From positions 130,747 through 194,746 of the forward strand of contig NZ_MKXB01000194.1 of assembly GCF_001865245.1 (NCBI RefSeq): a stretch of 64,000 bases of DNA, given 5' to 3'. The translations under genes were made by a program, and so were the position numbers. This document shows positions 1 through 8,406 of the stretch, one piece after another (position 1 is the first letter of the stretch; the number at the start of each line of letters is the position of its first letter). A model generated the notes under the pieces. The model searched no databases and had not been told where the DNA came from. It saw only the letters and a program-made list of their open reading frames with translations. Origin of the DNA: Streptomyces sp. CC53 (GTDB taxonomy: Bacteria > Actinomycetota > Actinomycetes > Streptomycetales > Streptomycetaceae).

Positions 1-15
1 CCGGCGGCCGGCGAT

Positions 16-1356
16 ATGGCCGGTCACGGACCGGCGTACCCGGGCACGCCCGCGGGACCGCCCCCGCCGCCACCCGTACCGCCGACCGTCCCCGCGTACG
101 GCGCCGACGCCGGCGCGCAGGGCTGGGGCGCGCACCCGCAGGGCGCGGCGCAGGGGCCGGGAGCCTACGGCACCACCGTCATGGGGATGCCGCCCGCCGG
201 CGTACCGGGCACGGCGACCACCGCCCAGCCCCGCAAGCGCTCCGGCGGCCTCATCGCCGCCGTCCTGGTCGCCGCCCTCCTCGCGGGCGGCGTCGGCGGC
301 GGCATCGGCTACTGGGCGGCGGACCGGCAGGGCGGCCTGACCGGCAGCTCCACGGTGGCGGCGGCCGGAGAGGCCCCTGCCGGCTTCAAGCGCGACCCCG
401 GCACGGTCGCCGCCGTGGCCGCCCAGGCGCTGCCGAGCGTCGTCACGATCGAGGCCAAGTCGAGCACGGAGGGGCAGGGCGGAGGCACCGGCACCGGCTT
501 CGTCTACGACAAGGAAGGCCACGTCCTCACCAACAACCACGTGGTGGCCTCGGCGGCGGACGGCGGCCGGCTGCGCGTGACGTTCCCGGACGGCAAGAAG
601 TACGAGGCGGAGGTCGTGGGCCGGGCGCAGGGCTACGACGTGGCGGTACTGAAGCTGCGCGACGCGCCCGCCGGGCTCGCCCCGCTGCCGCTCGGCGACT
701 CCGACAAGGTCGCGGTGGGCGACTCGACGATCGCGATCGGTGCGCCGTTCGGCCTGTCCAACACGGTGACGACGGGCATCATCAGTGCGAAGAACCGCCC
801 GGTCGCCTCCAGCGACGGTTCCGGCAGCCGCAGTTCGTACATGAGCGCCCTGCAGACGGACGCGTCGATCAACCCCGGCAACTCCGGCGGCCCGCTGCTG
901 GACGCGCGTGGCGCGGTCATCGGCATCAACTCGGCGATCCAGTCGCCGGGCTCGGGCCCGCTCGGCCAGTCCCAGGCCGGGTCGGTCGGCCTGGGCTTCG
1001 CGATCCCGATCAACCAGGCGAAGAACGTGGCACAGCAACTGATCAGGACCGGCCAGCCGGTGTACCCGGTGATCGGCGCCACGGTGAACATGGCGGAGAA
1101 GGGACAGGGCGCCAGAATCGTCGAGGAAGGTGCGAGCGGCTCGCCGGCGATCAGCCCCGACGGCCCGGCGGCGAAGGCCGGCCTGCGGCCGGGCGACGTG
1201 ATCGTCCGGTTCGGTGACCGGGAGATCGACAGCGGGCCGACGCTGATCAGCGAGATCTGGACGTACCAGCCGGGCGACACGGTGGCGCTGACCTACGAGC
1301 GCGACGGCAAGGAGCAGGAGGTCAAGGTCACCCTGGGCGAGCGCAAGGGCGACTGA
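16..1356 (+). CDS. HtrA/DegP-like membrane-anchored serine protease with PDZ domain
   Basis: Envelope quality-control protease of the trypsin-like HtrA family. The first ~70 residues are Pro/Gly/Ala-rich and probably cytoplasmic. A single membrane helix follows at about residues 76-98, after a basic QPRKR stretch. The protease domain carries the full triad: His175 in NNHVV, Asp208 in GYDVAVLKL and Ser290 in GNSGGPLL. A PDZ domain (about 355-446) follows, with PAAKAGLRPGDVI. This layout is standard for Streptomyces HtrA-like proteins with an extracytoplasmic protease. The gene lies only 15 bases from the window edge, so the true start may be upstream. A strong hairpin follows the stop codon. 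Confidence 0.93.
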   Translation: MAGHGPAYPGTPAGPPPPPPVPPTVPAYGADAGAQGWGAHPQGAAQGPGAYGTTVMGMPPAGVPGTATTAQPRKRSGGLIAAVLVAALLAGGVGGGIGYWAADRQGGLTGSSTVAAAGEAPAGFKRDPGTVAAVAAQALPSVVTIEAKSSTEGQGGGTGTGFVYDKEGHVLTNNHVVASAADGGRLRVTFPDGKKYEAEVVGRAQGYDVAVLKLRDAPAGLAPLPLGDSDKVAVGDSTIAIGAPFGLSNTVTTGIISAKNRPVASSDGSGSRSSYMSALQTDASINPGNSGGPLLDARGAVIGINSAIQSPGSGPLGQSQAGSVGLGFAIPINQAKNVAQQLIRTGQPVYPVIGATVNMAEKGQGARIVEEGASGSPAISPDGPAAKAGLRPGDVIVRFGDREIDSGPTLISEIWTYQPGDTVALTYERDGKEQEVKVTLGERKGD

Positions 1357-1383
1357 CGAACCGCCCCCGCCCGCAACCCCGCA

Positions 1384-1414
1384 CCCCGCCCGGCGGCCAC
1401 GCCGCCAGGCGGGG
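1384..1414 (+). terminator. Rho-independent-type hairpin after the htrA-like gene
   Basis: Left arm CCCCGCCCGGCGGC at 1384-1397 pairs with 1401-1414 with one mismatch and a very short loop, 28 bases after the protease stop codon. There is no long T-tract, which is usual for Streptomyces terminators. Confidence 0.7.
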
Positions 1415-1545
1415 CTCTTGCGTCATGCCCGTCCCAACGGTTGGCCCGGCTCCCGCGTCGAGGCCGGCTCCCGCGAGAGGGCGCCCCAGGAAGAGCCGCC
1501 AGCCGGTAGGCTGTAGCCGCTCCGCGCCAGGTGAGGCGGGGCGCG

Positions 1546-1630
1546 GGTGGGTTGCCCGAGCGGCCTAAGGGAACGGTCTTGAAAACCGTCGTGGCGCGAG
1601 TCACCGTGGGTTCAAATCCCACACCCACCG
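1546..1630 (+). tRNA. tRNA-Ser(UGA)
   Basis: Complete class II tRNA of 85 nt. The 7-bp acceptor stem pairs GGTGGGT with ACCCACC. The anticodon loop is CTTGAAA (anticodon TGA), followed by a long serine-type variable arm and a T-arm with GTTCAAAT. CCA is not encoded. The 3' part from 1575 onward is the integration site of the 6.9-kb element that follows. The tRNA stays intact because the element's attachment site supplies the same 3' sequence. Confidence 0.97.
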
Positions 1631-1631
1631 C
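1575..1631 (+). repeat. attL of the AICE (57-bp direct repeat, copy 1)
   Basis: Identical over 57 bases to 8407-8463. It covers the anticodon arm, variable arm, T-arm and acceptor end of tRNA-Ser plus one following base. This is the usual identity segment for a tyrosine-integrase element using a tRNA gene. Confidence 0.95.
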
Positions 1632-1637
1632 GCATGT

Positions 1638-1676
1638 CGAAGGCCTCTGACCAGGTGAAAAGGTCAGAGGCCTTCG
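1638..1676 (+). terminator. Strong hairpin terminator just inside the AICE
   Basis: Perfect 15-bp stem (1638-1652 with 1662-1676) and a 9-nt loop, 7 bases after the tRNA identity segment. It probably ends tRNA-Ser transcription in the integrated state and insulates the element. Confidence 0.85.
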
Positions 1677-1853
1677 TGTTGCGAGTTGTCCGTGACTACC
1701 CTGGGTTCCCCGATGTATCCCGCACGATCGGGCACGGGAGGGGCACGGCGCTGTCACAAGGCCATCCTCGATCTCAAGCCCTTCGATCCGCTTCACTGCG
1801 GTATCTCGGACGAATCTCCCCGCTTGGATCGCTCACCCTGTTACGGTCGCTCG

Positions 1854-2372
1854 ATGGCCGATCTTGTGGGGATCCTGCAACTTCTTGGGGCGGGCAGCGT
1901 GGGTGCTGTCGTGACCCAGTACGTCGGCGCTGGACCCGAGCGTCGTCAGGCTCGTGCCGCCGTTCGAAGCGCGATGACTGAGCTGGACGAGGCCGTTTGG
2001 TCTCAAGGGGAGACGGATGAGTGGCCCCGACTCCGAAAGGGCCTTCACGCATTCGAGTCCGCCGCCATGGTTGCTGGCGTGCGTCGTGAAGTTTCGGACT
2101 GGTACGTGACGACCAGGATCGCCTTCTTCTACGAGAGCCGACGGAGCTACGAGCAGCATCCGGATACGGACTTTGGCGGTGGCATCGTCTCCCGGTACGT
2201 ACGCGGCCTCAACGAGGCGAACTATGTGGTTTATCAAGCTCTCTGGCATCCACAACGCTCACGGTTTCTGTGGAGACGACGACTCAAGGCTGCCAAGACA
2301 GCTGCTCGTACGGCTGCAGCAGACTCGCCCTCGCTGCTTCGACGCCTGGACGAGAGCGAGAGACCCCTCTGA
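1854..2372 (+). CDS. Hypothetical protein with N-terminal membrane segment
   Basis: A 172-residue protein starting MADLVGILQLLGAG. Residues 4-24 are hydrophobic and could anchor it in the membrane. The remainder is a soluble basic/aromatic domain with an Arg-rich end (FLWRRRLKAAKTAAR). The reading frame stays open upstream, but the ATG at 1854 begins the protein-like sequence, and no clear ribosome-binding site decides the start. GC is lower than in the host backbone, as in the rest of this element. I do not recognise the family. Its position beside the left end of the AICE makes it an accessory cargo gene. Confidence 0.55.
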   Translation: MADLVGILQLLGAGSVGAVVTQYVGAGPERRQARAAVRSAMTELDEAVWSQGETDEWPRLRKGLHAFESAAMVAGVRREVSDWYVTTRIAFFYESRRSYEQHPDTDFGGGIVSRYVRGLNEANYVVYQALWHPQRSRFLWRRRLKAAKTAARTAAADSPSLLRRLDESERPL

Positions 2373-2450
2373 CTTGTATGTACTGCGAGAGTTCCGGAAA
2401 GGGCGTTGTGGGCCTGAACATGCTCTACGCCTGCACAACGTCTACCCCCG

Positions 2451-2600
2451 ACTCCCATCCCGTCTGCCGTCGACCCACACACCGTGGAGCAGGCGCGGTG
2501 CCGGGCGTCCAGGTGGAGCGCGCCACTGTACGAACGACCTGGACGCCCGGTGCCGTGTCTGCTCGGCTCTGCCTGGGTCGACGGCAGACGGGATGGGAGT
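2451..2600 (+). other. 150-nt long hairpin in a gene-free part of the AICE
   Basis: The outer arms 2451-2477 and 2574-2600 are perfect 27-bp inverted repeats. An inner stem pairs 2487-2514 with 2537-2564 (about 28 bp) around a 22-nt loop. Of the inner-stem positions that are not Watson-Crick, most are G-T pairs when the plus strand is folded (five), with one G-G mismatch. On the minus strand the G-T positions would be A-C clashes. This points to folding of the plus strand, either as RNA or as single-stranded plasmid DNA. It could be a single-strand or double-strand origin of this rolling-circle element, a structured non-coding RNA, or a palindromic insertion. The flanking 2373-2881 shows no credible gene. 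Confidence 0.7.
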
Positions 2601-2881
2601 TCCCCACCGCCACACCCCACGGCCGGCACCCGCGCACGGGCCCCCTCCATCCCGGAGCCTGAGCGCCCCCGCCGGAGGCATCGTCCTGAGCCGCACCCAC
2701 GTACCGCCTCGGCCGCGTCGTGGTTCCCCACCCATCAACCCGAGCTGTCAGGCGTGCGGACGGCGCCCGGGCTGGAGCGGGGCGGAGACAGGAGCGCAGG
2801 CCCGGGCGACGGGCCGCGCGCGCCGCGCTGTGCGCGGCGGGTGCCTTGATGAGGTAGAGAAACCTGTAACAGCCAGCCTGG

Positions 2882-4399
2882 TCAGGTCTTCCGGCCGCTG
2901 GCGTCGTAGCTCCAAGTTCGGCCGGTGCCTCGGTACTCGGAGACGGAGATCGGGTCTACTCCGGGGCGCATGCGTGTGGTGTACAGGATGCCGTCGATGT
3001 GGTCGATCTCGTGGGCGACGAGACGGGCGACCCCGTACTCAAAGATTGTGATGCGCTGCTCGCCGCTGATGTCCGTGTGCTCCACCGTGATGCTCAACGG
3101 TCGGGGGACTTTTCCGCGTACGTCGAAGAAGCTCCAGCACCCCTCGTACTGCTCGTCCGTGTCCGCTGACTCCTCGATCACCCGCGGGTTGAGGAGAGTG
3201 ATGGTCTCCCCATCCGGCGTTCGAACGATGGCGGCTGCTCGGTCGATCCCGATCTGTGGTGCTGCGCACCCCATCCCCTTGCTGAACAAGTGGATTCCTG
3301 CGGCTCGCTCCGATGCTGCGTTCAGCTCGGCCACCACCCGCCGCGCGTCCTCAGCCTCTGTCGGCAGATTGAACCGCCGGGCCTGCCCGGTCAGGATCGG
3401 GTCTCCCGCCTGGACGATGCCGATGGATCGCATCTTCTCGCTGGCGCTCTGGGGCATGGCTGGACTGCTCTCTTCCTGACTACTGCGGCTTCGGAACTTC
3501 CACTCCAGCCGGTATCGAGCGTGAAGCGGCGGGGCATCGGTGCTCCAGGAGAAGATCCGTCGATCGCTGGCCGCCTCCTGGTGGATCGCTGTGCGGAAGG
3601 GGAACGCCGCGGCGGTCATCGTCGTCTCGGTGCCCCACACTGCAGGGTCAAGTTCCACCGGGAAGTTCAGTCGGACGCTGAGCCGCTCAGTCGGAAGCCG
3701 GACTGCTCGCTGGAACCAAGTTCCCCACTTCTCGTCGCCGACCGTGTATGAGTACTCGATCCAGGTCGTCTCACCTGGGTACAGCGGGTATCGCCCATAC
3801 TCGTTCTCGAACAGGAGCCACAGTTCCTTGAAGGCGTCGCGGTCGTGCTGGACGCGCCATCCGACCGGCTCGTTCCCGACTTGGGCGCTGAGCCCGATCT
3901 CATCCCAGGTGAGCGGATTCTCGCGATAGAGCTGGTTCGACCGCTCAGGACTTCCCGGGTAGCGATCGACCGAGATCCGGATGAGGTACTGCGTAACAGG
4001 GTTGGGGCTGGCGTTATAGATCTGTCGACGCTGAGTGGCTCGGTACGTCCGGCCGTCGTAGAACAGCTCCGCGTCATCGTGCTTCACGATCAGACTGTGT
4101 GCCTGAGACTCGGGCCCTGGCTGATCGGGTGTGTGCTGGTGCGGGAGAGTGGGCTCCGGCCGGCCGTTTGCCTCCAGCTCGGCGAAGGCGCGTCGTAAGG
4201 CACCGCCCGCCGAGAGTGCCCGGTCGGCTTGCTCCGCAAAGGCTTGGCTGGGGCGCTGCTGTCCACCTTCGACCTTGGAGACGTACGAAGGTGTGTATCC
4301 CACCCGCTTCGCCAGTGCCGACTGGGACATGCCCCGTACATCGCGCCAGCGCTTCAAGTCAGCGATGAACGCTTCTGCCGTGTGACCCTCGCTTGCCAT
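2882..4399 (-). CDS. Xre-type DNA-binding domain fused to a peptide deformylase domain
   Basis: A 505-residue fusion. Residues about 10-65 form a Xre/Cro helix-turn-helix (MSQSALAKRVGYTPSYVSKV). About 95-310 is a middle region I do not recognise. About 323-505 is a peptide deformylase-like domain that opens with IVQAGDPIL. All three deformylase motifs are present: GMGCAAPQIG (about 373), EGCWSF (about 420, usually EGCLS) and HEIDH (about 463). The Cys and two His metal ligands and the catalytic Glu are therefore kept. Deformylases remove the formyl group from new proteins. Here the domain is tethered to a probable regulator on a mobile element, which recalls the Xre/metalloprotease (ImmR/ImmA) pairs of other integrative elements. 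The start ATG at 4399 follows a GGGGAG ribosome site. Role unknown. Confidence 0.85.
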   Translation of the reverse strand: MASEGHTAEAFIADLKRWRDVRGMSQSALAKRVGYTPSYVSKVEGGQQRPSQAFAEQADRALSAGGALRRAFAELEANGRPEPTLPHQHTPDQPGPESQAHSLIVKHDDAELFYDGRTYRATQRRQIYNASPNPVTQYLIRISVDRYPGSPERSNQLYRENPLTWDEIGLSAQVGNEPVGWRVQHDRDAFKELWLLFENEYGRYPLYPGETTWIEYSYTVGDEKWGTWFQRAVRLPTERLSVRLNFPVELDPAVWGTETTMTAAAFPFRTAIHQEAASDRRIFSWSTDAPPLHARYRLEWKFRSRSSQEESSPAMPQSASEKMRSIGIVQAGDPILTGQARRFNLPTEAEDARRVVAELNAASERAAGIHLFSKGMGCAAPQIGIDRAAAIVRTPDGETITLLNPRVIEESADTDEQYEGCWSFFDVRGKVPRPLSITVEHTDISGEQRITIFEYGVARLVAHEIDHIDGILYTTRMRPGVDPISVSEYRGTGRTWSYDASGRKT

Positions 4400-4527
4400 C
4401 CCGACTCCCCGTGTGACTGTGCCTGTGAGTGAGCTATGAGTGATCGGCTCTCAGGCTGTAGTCATCGCCCTGATCTGCGGTGTGCTCTCCGTGCTGGGTC
4501 GGAAGCTACAGGAGCGGAGGCACTCTG

Positions 4528-4704
4528 GTGTCCCTCACACCGGATGAACTGGCGGAAGTCTTGAATCAGTTGGCTGGAATCACAGCACGGGTGCAAGACC
4601 TCTCCCGAGATGTGGACCGGGTTGTGGTCAGGCTGTGTCCCGAGCCTTCGACTGCTCTTCGAGCCGAGCGAGCCGTTCCGCGAGACTCTCGACCGTCGAA
4701 CTAA
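4528..4704 (+). CDS. Small helical hypothetical protein
   Basis: The GTG at 4528 follows an AGGAGCGGAGG stretch and opens a 58-residue frame. Its first half (LTPDELAEVLNQLAGITARVQDL) is amphipathic and coiled-coil-like, ending DVDRVVVRL. The last ~77 bases run antisense over the 3' end of the GntR gene, so the C-terminal part looks less natural. No family recognised. It lies between the divergent Xre-deformylase gene and the converging GntR gene and may be part of the element's control region. Confidence 0.45.
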   Translation: MSLTPDELAEVLNQLAGITARVQDLSRDVDRVVVRLCPEPSTALRAERAVPRDSRPSN

Positions 4705-5002
4705 GTTCGCTGAGGCGCTGGGTGAGAGCGATGAACTCGGCTGAAGGCGCGGCGTCAGTAGGAGCCTCAACCTGGTCGCGGACGAAGCTGCCTCGCCCTG
4801 GACTGGTGTAGATCAGGCCGTCTCCACGGAGAATCTCCACTGCGCTCTGCGCCGTCATGACGGCTACGGAGTACTGCTTTGCCAGGTCGCGAACGGACGG
4901 GACCTTGGCACCCGGCGCCAGGGCCCCCGAGAGGATCTCGGCTCGAATGGCGTCTGCCACCTGTCGAGAAGCGGGTCGGGGGTCCTCAGCGCTCAGCGTC
5001 AT
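4628..5002 (-). CDS. GntR-family regulator, KorSA-like
   Basis: A 124-residue protein with an N-terminal GntR winged helix (about 10-75; LAKQYSVAVMTAQSAVEILRGDGL, split here by its helix-turn-helix) and a short C-terminal coiled coil (LTQRLSELSSTVESLAERL). There is no ligand-binding domain. Short GntR proteins next to the replication genes of pSAM2-type elements (KorSA in pSAM2) repress replication and transfer genes. Its position fits: it is transcribed divergently from the zinc-ribbon/rep/xis/int block, with the shared 160-bp region containing a promoter. Assignment to the GntR family is firm; the KorSA role is inferred from context. Confidence 0.85.
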   Translation of the reverse strand: MTLSAEDPRPASRQVADAIRAEILSGALAPGAKVPSVRDLAKQYSVAVMTAQSAVEILRGDGLIYTSPGRGSFVRDQVEAPTDAAPSAEFIALTQRLSELSSTVESLAERLARLEEQSKARDTA

Positions 5003-5047
5003 GGAGCGAGGGTATCGCTGAAACCCGTCCTAGGTCACCCAAGACTC

Positions 5048-5075
5048 TTGACGCAGCCAACCCAAGCTGTACTGT
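5048..5075 (+). promoter_or_regulatory. Candidate promoter for the rep-xis-int block
   Basis: TTGACG at 5048-5053 and TACTGT at 5070-5075 with a 16-bp spacer, in the AT-richer gap between the GntR gene and the zinc-ribbon gene. Flanking CCTAGGTCAC and GACACCTAAG are partly inverted copies and could be the operator of the neighbouring GntR protein. Confidence 0.5.
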
Positions 5076-5165
5076 GACACCTAAGACACGCAATATGGCT
5101 TCCGGGGGTGGCGCCCTACCGCCAAGCAGATCGCCGCCCCCGGTCCCTCGAAGGGAGCTTCCATC

Positions 5166-5567
5166 ATGCCTGCTCTGTCCTCGTCCGCACTGCTCTCCTG
5201 GTCCGAGCTGGAAGCTCGGGACCGGTGCCCGAAATGCTCGGCTCGGGTTCCTGCCTGGCGGTGGGTCCGCCTGGAGGGCCTGCGCGTCCTCACCCACGAC
5301 GGTGACCTCATCTGCCCGAAGGACGCGACCCTCGGATACGAGCTGCTGCCCGCGCCGCTGTCCCGGACCGAGCACGCGGAGCTTGTCCCCTCCTCGTGCA
5401 TGGGCTGCCGCCAGCACGTGAACGGCTGGCGCTGGGTCCAGGTCGACGGGGACGGCGTGCTCTCCCACGACACGCCCGACGGCCCCCGCGCCTGTCCCTC
5501 CGGCGCGCGTTTCGACTGGGCGACCGGTGCGACCCTGCCCGCTGCCGCCTCGGTGGTGGCCGCGTGA
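5166..5567 (+). CDS. Duplicated zinc-ribbon hypothetical protein
   Basis: A 133-residue protein built from two similar halves. Each has a CxxC pair followed by a WRWV motif and a later single Cys (CPKC...AWRWV...LICP and CMGC...GWRWV...RACP). This suggests two zinc ribbons that arose by duplication. It starts at ATG 5166 after GAAGGGAG. Its stop overlaps the GTG of the replication gene (GTGA), so the two are translationally coupled. Similar small proteins sit ahead of rep in Streptomyces integrative elements. Function unknown; a DNA-binding or replication-accessory role is an inference from coupling. Confidence 0.8.
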   Translation: MPALSSSALLSWSELEARDRCPKCSARVPAWRWVRLEGLRVLTHDGDLICPKDATLGYELLPAPLSRTEHAELVPSSCMGCRQHVNGWRWVQVDGDGVLSHDTPDGPRACPSGARFDWATGATLPAAASVVAA

Positions 5568-6997
5568 CGGTCTTCCCCGTGGCCCCGGCCGCTGTCGCTG
5601 ATATGGCGGCGGCCGTGGGCACCGACCCGCTCACCCTCGCCGACCTGCTGCGAGTGGCGAACGCCCCCGGCTTCGACCGGTGGCGCGAACAGGTCCGCAG
5701 TACCGGCGGCTGCTCCGACCCCATCCACCTCCAGGGCCAGACCGTCACCCGCGATGCCCGCACCGGTGAGGTCCTCTACTCCTACTCCACGGCTGACGAA
5801 CCGGGCGGCCGGTTACGGGTGGCCTGCGGCAACCGGCGCGCCTCGCGCTGCCCCTCGTGCGCCTGGACCTACGCGGGCGACACCTACCACCTGATCCGCG
5901 CCGGGATCACCGGCGACGACCGCAAGAACGTTCCCGCCACCGTCCGCGACCACCCCCGCGTCTTCGCGACCCTGACCGCGCCGTCGTTCGGGCCGGTCCA
6001 CAACCGCCCGGCCTCCGGCCGCTGCCGCTGCGGTACCACCCACCCGGACGGCGACCCGCTGTTGGGCACCGCGCTGGACCCCGAGCGCTACGACTATGCG
6101 GGCGCGGTGCTATGGAATAACCACGCGGGCCAACTCTGGCAGCGCTTCACCATCTACTTGCGCCGCGAGATCGCCCGCCGCGCCGGACTCTCCCAACGCG
6201 CCCTGGCCGACTCCTGCCGGGTGTCCTTCGGGAAGGTCGCCGAGTTCCAAAAGCGCGGCGCGATCCACTTCCACGCCGTGGTCCGCCTCGACGGACCCGA
6301 CGGACCCACCACCGAACCCCCGGCCTGGGCGACGGTCCCGCTGCTCGACGACGCCATCCGCGCTGCCGCCGCCCGCGTCGCTGTAACCGTCCCGCCCGCA
6401 GGCACCTTCCCTCAGCACACCCTGCGGTGGGGCGACCAGGTCGACGTCCAGCCCATCGGCGGCCTGGCGGACGACGAGCTGACCGAACAGGCGGTTGCCG
6501 CCTACGTCGCCAAGTACGCCACCAAGGCCGCCGAGACCACCGGCACCATCGACCGCCGTATCGGCGAACCCGCCGAACTCGACCGGCTCGACCTCCCAGA
6601 TCACACCCGCCGCCTCATCAAAGCTTGCTGGGACCTCGACGCCCACTACCCGGACCGGCTGCTCGCCCGCTGGTCCCACATGCTCGGCTTCCGCGGCCAC
6701 TTCTCCACCAAATCCCGCGTCTACTCCACCACCCTCACCGCCCTACGCCAGACCCGCGCCGACTACCGCGCCGCCCAGGAACGCCGCGAACGGGGCCTGC
6801 CCGACCCGGACGACGACCCGGAGGGCTCCACGCTCGTCCTGGCGCACTGGACCTACGCGGGACACGGCCACAGCCCCGGCGAGTCCTGGCTCGCCGCCAG
6901 CATCGCCCGCGACATCCGAACCAACCGCGAAACCGCACGCGAGGCACTGCACGACCTCGACACCCAAGGGGAGGACCGAACATGGACCGACTGCTGA
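5564..6997 (+). CDS. RepSA-type rolling-circle replication initiator
   Basis: A 477-residue initiator starting at GTG 5564, which overlaps the upstream stop by GTGA. It has an N-terminal Cys cluster (CGNRRASRCPSCAWTY), then FATLTAPSFG, then an HUH motif in IHFHAVVRL near residue 233. Last comes the Tyr-containing helix AYVAKYATK near 314. These are the features of the RepSA-type replication initiators carried by pSAM2-like AICEs, which nick the plus origin and drive rolling-circle replication after excision. Directly downstream are xis and int, overlapping by a few bases, so the block is one operon. Confidence 0.92.
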   Translation: MTVFPVAPAAVADMAAAVGTDPLTLADLLRVANAPGFDRWREQVRSTGGCSDPIHLQGQTVTRDARTGEVLYSYSTADEPGGRLRVACGNRRASRCPSCAWTYAGDTYHLIRAGITGDDRKNVPATVRDHPRVFATLTAPSFGPVHNRPASGRCRCGTTHPDGDPLLGTALDPERYDYAGAVLWNNHAGQLWQRFTIYLRREIARRAGLSQRALADSCRVSFGKVAEFQKRGAIHFHAVVRLDGPDGPTTEPPAWATVPLLDDAIRAAAARVAVTVPPAGTFPQHTLRWGDQVDVQPIGGLADDELTEQAVAAYVAKYATKAAETTGTIDRRIGEPAELDRLDLPDHTRRLIKACWDLDAHYPDRLLARWSHMLGFRGHFSTKSRVYSTTLTALRQTRADYRAAQERRERGLPDPDDDPEGSTLVLAHWTYAGHGHSPGESWLAASIARDIRTNRETAREALHDLDTQGEDRTWTDC

Positions 6998-7191
6998 CCG
7001 TTGGCCAGGTCGCGGAACTGCTGGGGACCACGGTGCGTTTCCCCCGTCGGCTGATTGAGGAACGGCGGATCGAGTTCGTCAAGGTCGGCCGACACGTCCG
7101 CATCCGGGAGAGCGCTGTCACCGCGTTCGTCGCGGCGAACACGGTCCAGCCGGTAGCCCTCCGTCCGTCCCGTCTTCGGTCGGTGGCCTGA
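6982..7191 (+). CDS. xis: Excisionase (Xis), helix-turn-helix
   Basis: A 69-residue MerR/AlpA-like winged helix (LLTVGQVAELLGTT ... FVKVGRHVRIRESAV), the standard excisionase of pSAM2-type elements. It binds the attachment-site arms and turns the integrase toward excision. It starts at ATG 6982 inside the end of rep (after GGGGAGG), and its TGA overlaps the integrase ATG. In the usual YRRLIEE-type recognition helix this copy reads RFPRRLIEE, which may be a harmless variation. Confidence 0.92.
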   Translation: MDRLLTVGQVAELLGTTVRFPRRLIEERRIEFVKVGRHVRIRESAVTAFVAANTVQPVALRPSRLRSVA

Positions 7192-8369
7192 TGGCCGGGA
7201 AGCGCAAGGCACGCCGCAGCTTCGGACGGGTGCGCAAGCTGCCCTCGGGCCGGTACCAGGCTCGGTATCCGGGCCCGGACGGCATCCTGCGGCCTGCTGA
7301 CCGGACCTTCGCCACCACGACCGACGCTGATCTGTGGCTCGTCAAGAAGCGCGTCGAGATCGAGGAAGGCCGCTGGCTCGACCCGGCCGAAGGGCAGACG
7401 ACTGTTCGGGATTGGGCGGCACGCTGGTTGGCATCGGTCGCCCCGCAGCTCAAGCACAAGACGCAGGCGTCGTACCGCTCGCTGATCAAATCGCGCATCA
7501 ACCCGGTGCTCGGGGACCGCGAGCTGGCCAGCCTGCGGCCCATCACGGTCGCGGAGTGGGTCGCTGCCATGAAGACGCAGGGGCTCAGCGCGTCGCGGAT
7601 TCGCCAGGCGTACCGGGTCATGTCACAGATCATGGGCTCGGCGGTCGACAACGGTCTGATCGCTCAGACTCCGTGCCGTGGCGTGCGCCTGCCTCGTATG
7701 CCTCAGACAGAGCCGCACATCCTCACACCTGTGGAGGCATCCCGGATCGTCCGGAACGCCGACGCTCCGCATGACCTCCTGATCGCGCTCCTTGCCTTCG
7801 CGGGCCTACGGGTCGGGGAAGCCTTCGCGCTGCGTCGGAGGGACGTAGACGTTCCTGGCCGCCTCCTGGTGGTGGACGAGAACCTGGCGGAAGCGAATGG
7901 GGCTCTGGTCTTCGACACCCCGAAGTCCCACCAGCGACGGGTCCTCTCCCTGGCTCCGTCCCTGGCCAAGCGGCTCGGTGCCTACCTCGACGGCCTGCCC
8001 GGAGGGGATGACGCGCTCCTCTTCACGAACCGGTCCGGCCGACCGCTGCGCTACAACCAGTGGCGCAAGGCGTACTTCGACCCTGCGGTCTCGGCGGCCC
8101 GGCTGACGGACGTGACACCCCACGACCTTCGGGCTTCGCACGGGACCTGGGTAGCCGACCGATACGGCGTCATGACCGCCGCCCACCGCCTCGGGCACTC
8201 CAACGCGAGCGTCACCACCCGCCACTACGCTCGGCCCGTTGCAGGACGTGACGCAGAGGTGGCTACCGCTTCGGACGCCTGGCTCACGGGGCACGACGGG
8301 GTTCATGGGGCACGCAGAGGGCACGGCGAGGACGACGACGGCTCGGCTGGGGCCCTTGTGCCACTCTGA
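7191..8369 (+). CDS. int: Tyrosine integrase of the AICE
   Basis: A 392-residue tyrosine recombinase. It has an N-terminal arm-binding domain (about 1-60), a SAM-like core-binding domain (about 65-160) and a catalytic domain with Arg in AGLRVGEAFAL, HDLR, the LGHSN box and the nucleophile Tyr in TTRHYAR. It catalyses integration into the 3' end of tRNA-Ser and, with Xis, excision. It overlaps xis by one base (TGATG). Its 3' end lies 38 bp from the right 57-bp repeat, as expected for AICE integrases. Confidence 0.95.
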   Translation: MAGKRKARRSFGRVRKLPSGRYQARYPGPDGILRPADRTFATTTDADLWLVKKRVEIEEGRWLDPAEGQTTVRDWAARWLASVAPQLKHKTQASYRSLIKSRINPVLGDRELASLRPITVAEWVAAMKTQGLSASRIRQAYRVMSQIMGSAVDNGLIAQTPCRGVRLPRMPQTEPHILTPVEASRIVRNADAPHDLLIALLAFAGLRVGEAFALRRRDVDVPGRLLVVDENLAEANGALVFDTPKSHQRRVLSLAPSLAKRLGAYLDGLPGGDDALLFTNRSGRPLRYNQWRKAYFDPAVSAARLTDVTPHDLRASHGTWVADRYGVMTAAHRLGHSNASVTTRHYARPVAGRDAEVATASDAWLTGHDGVHGARRGHGEDDDGSAGALVPL

Positions 8370-8406
8370 CCAGCAGCGGAACCGGTAGTGGCCCGGAAGA
8401 TCGAAA

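Noticed and set aside
2173..3051. Plus-strand frames over the hairpin region (2173-3051 and 2484-2849)
   Set aside because: They cross the 150-nt inverted repeat on both arms and have no protein-like composition; treated as non-coding.
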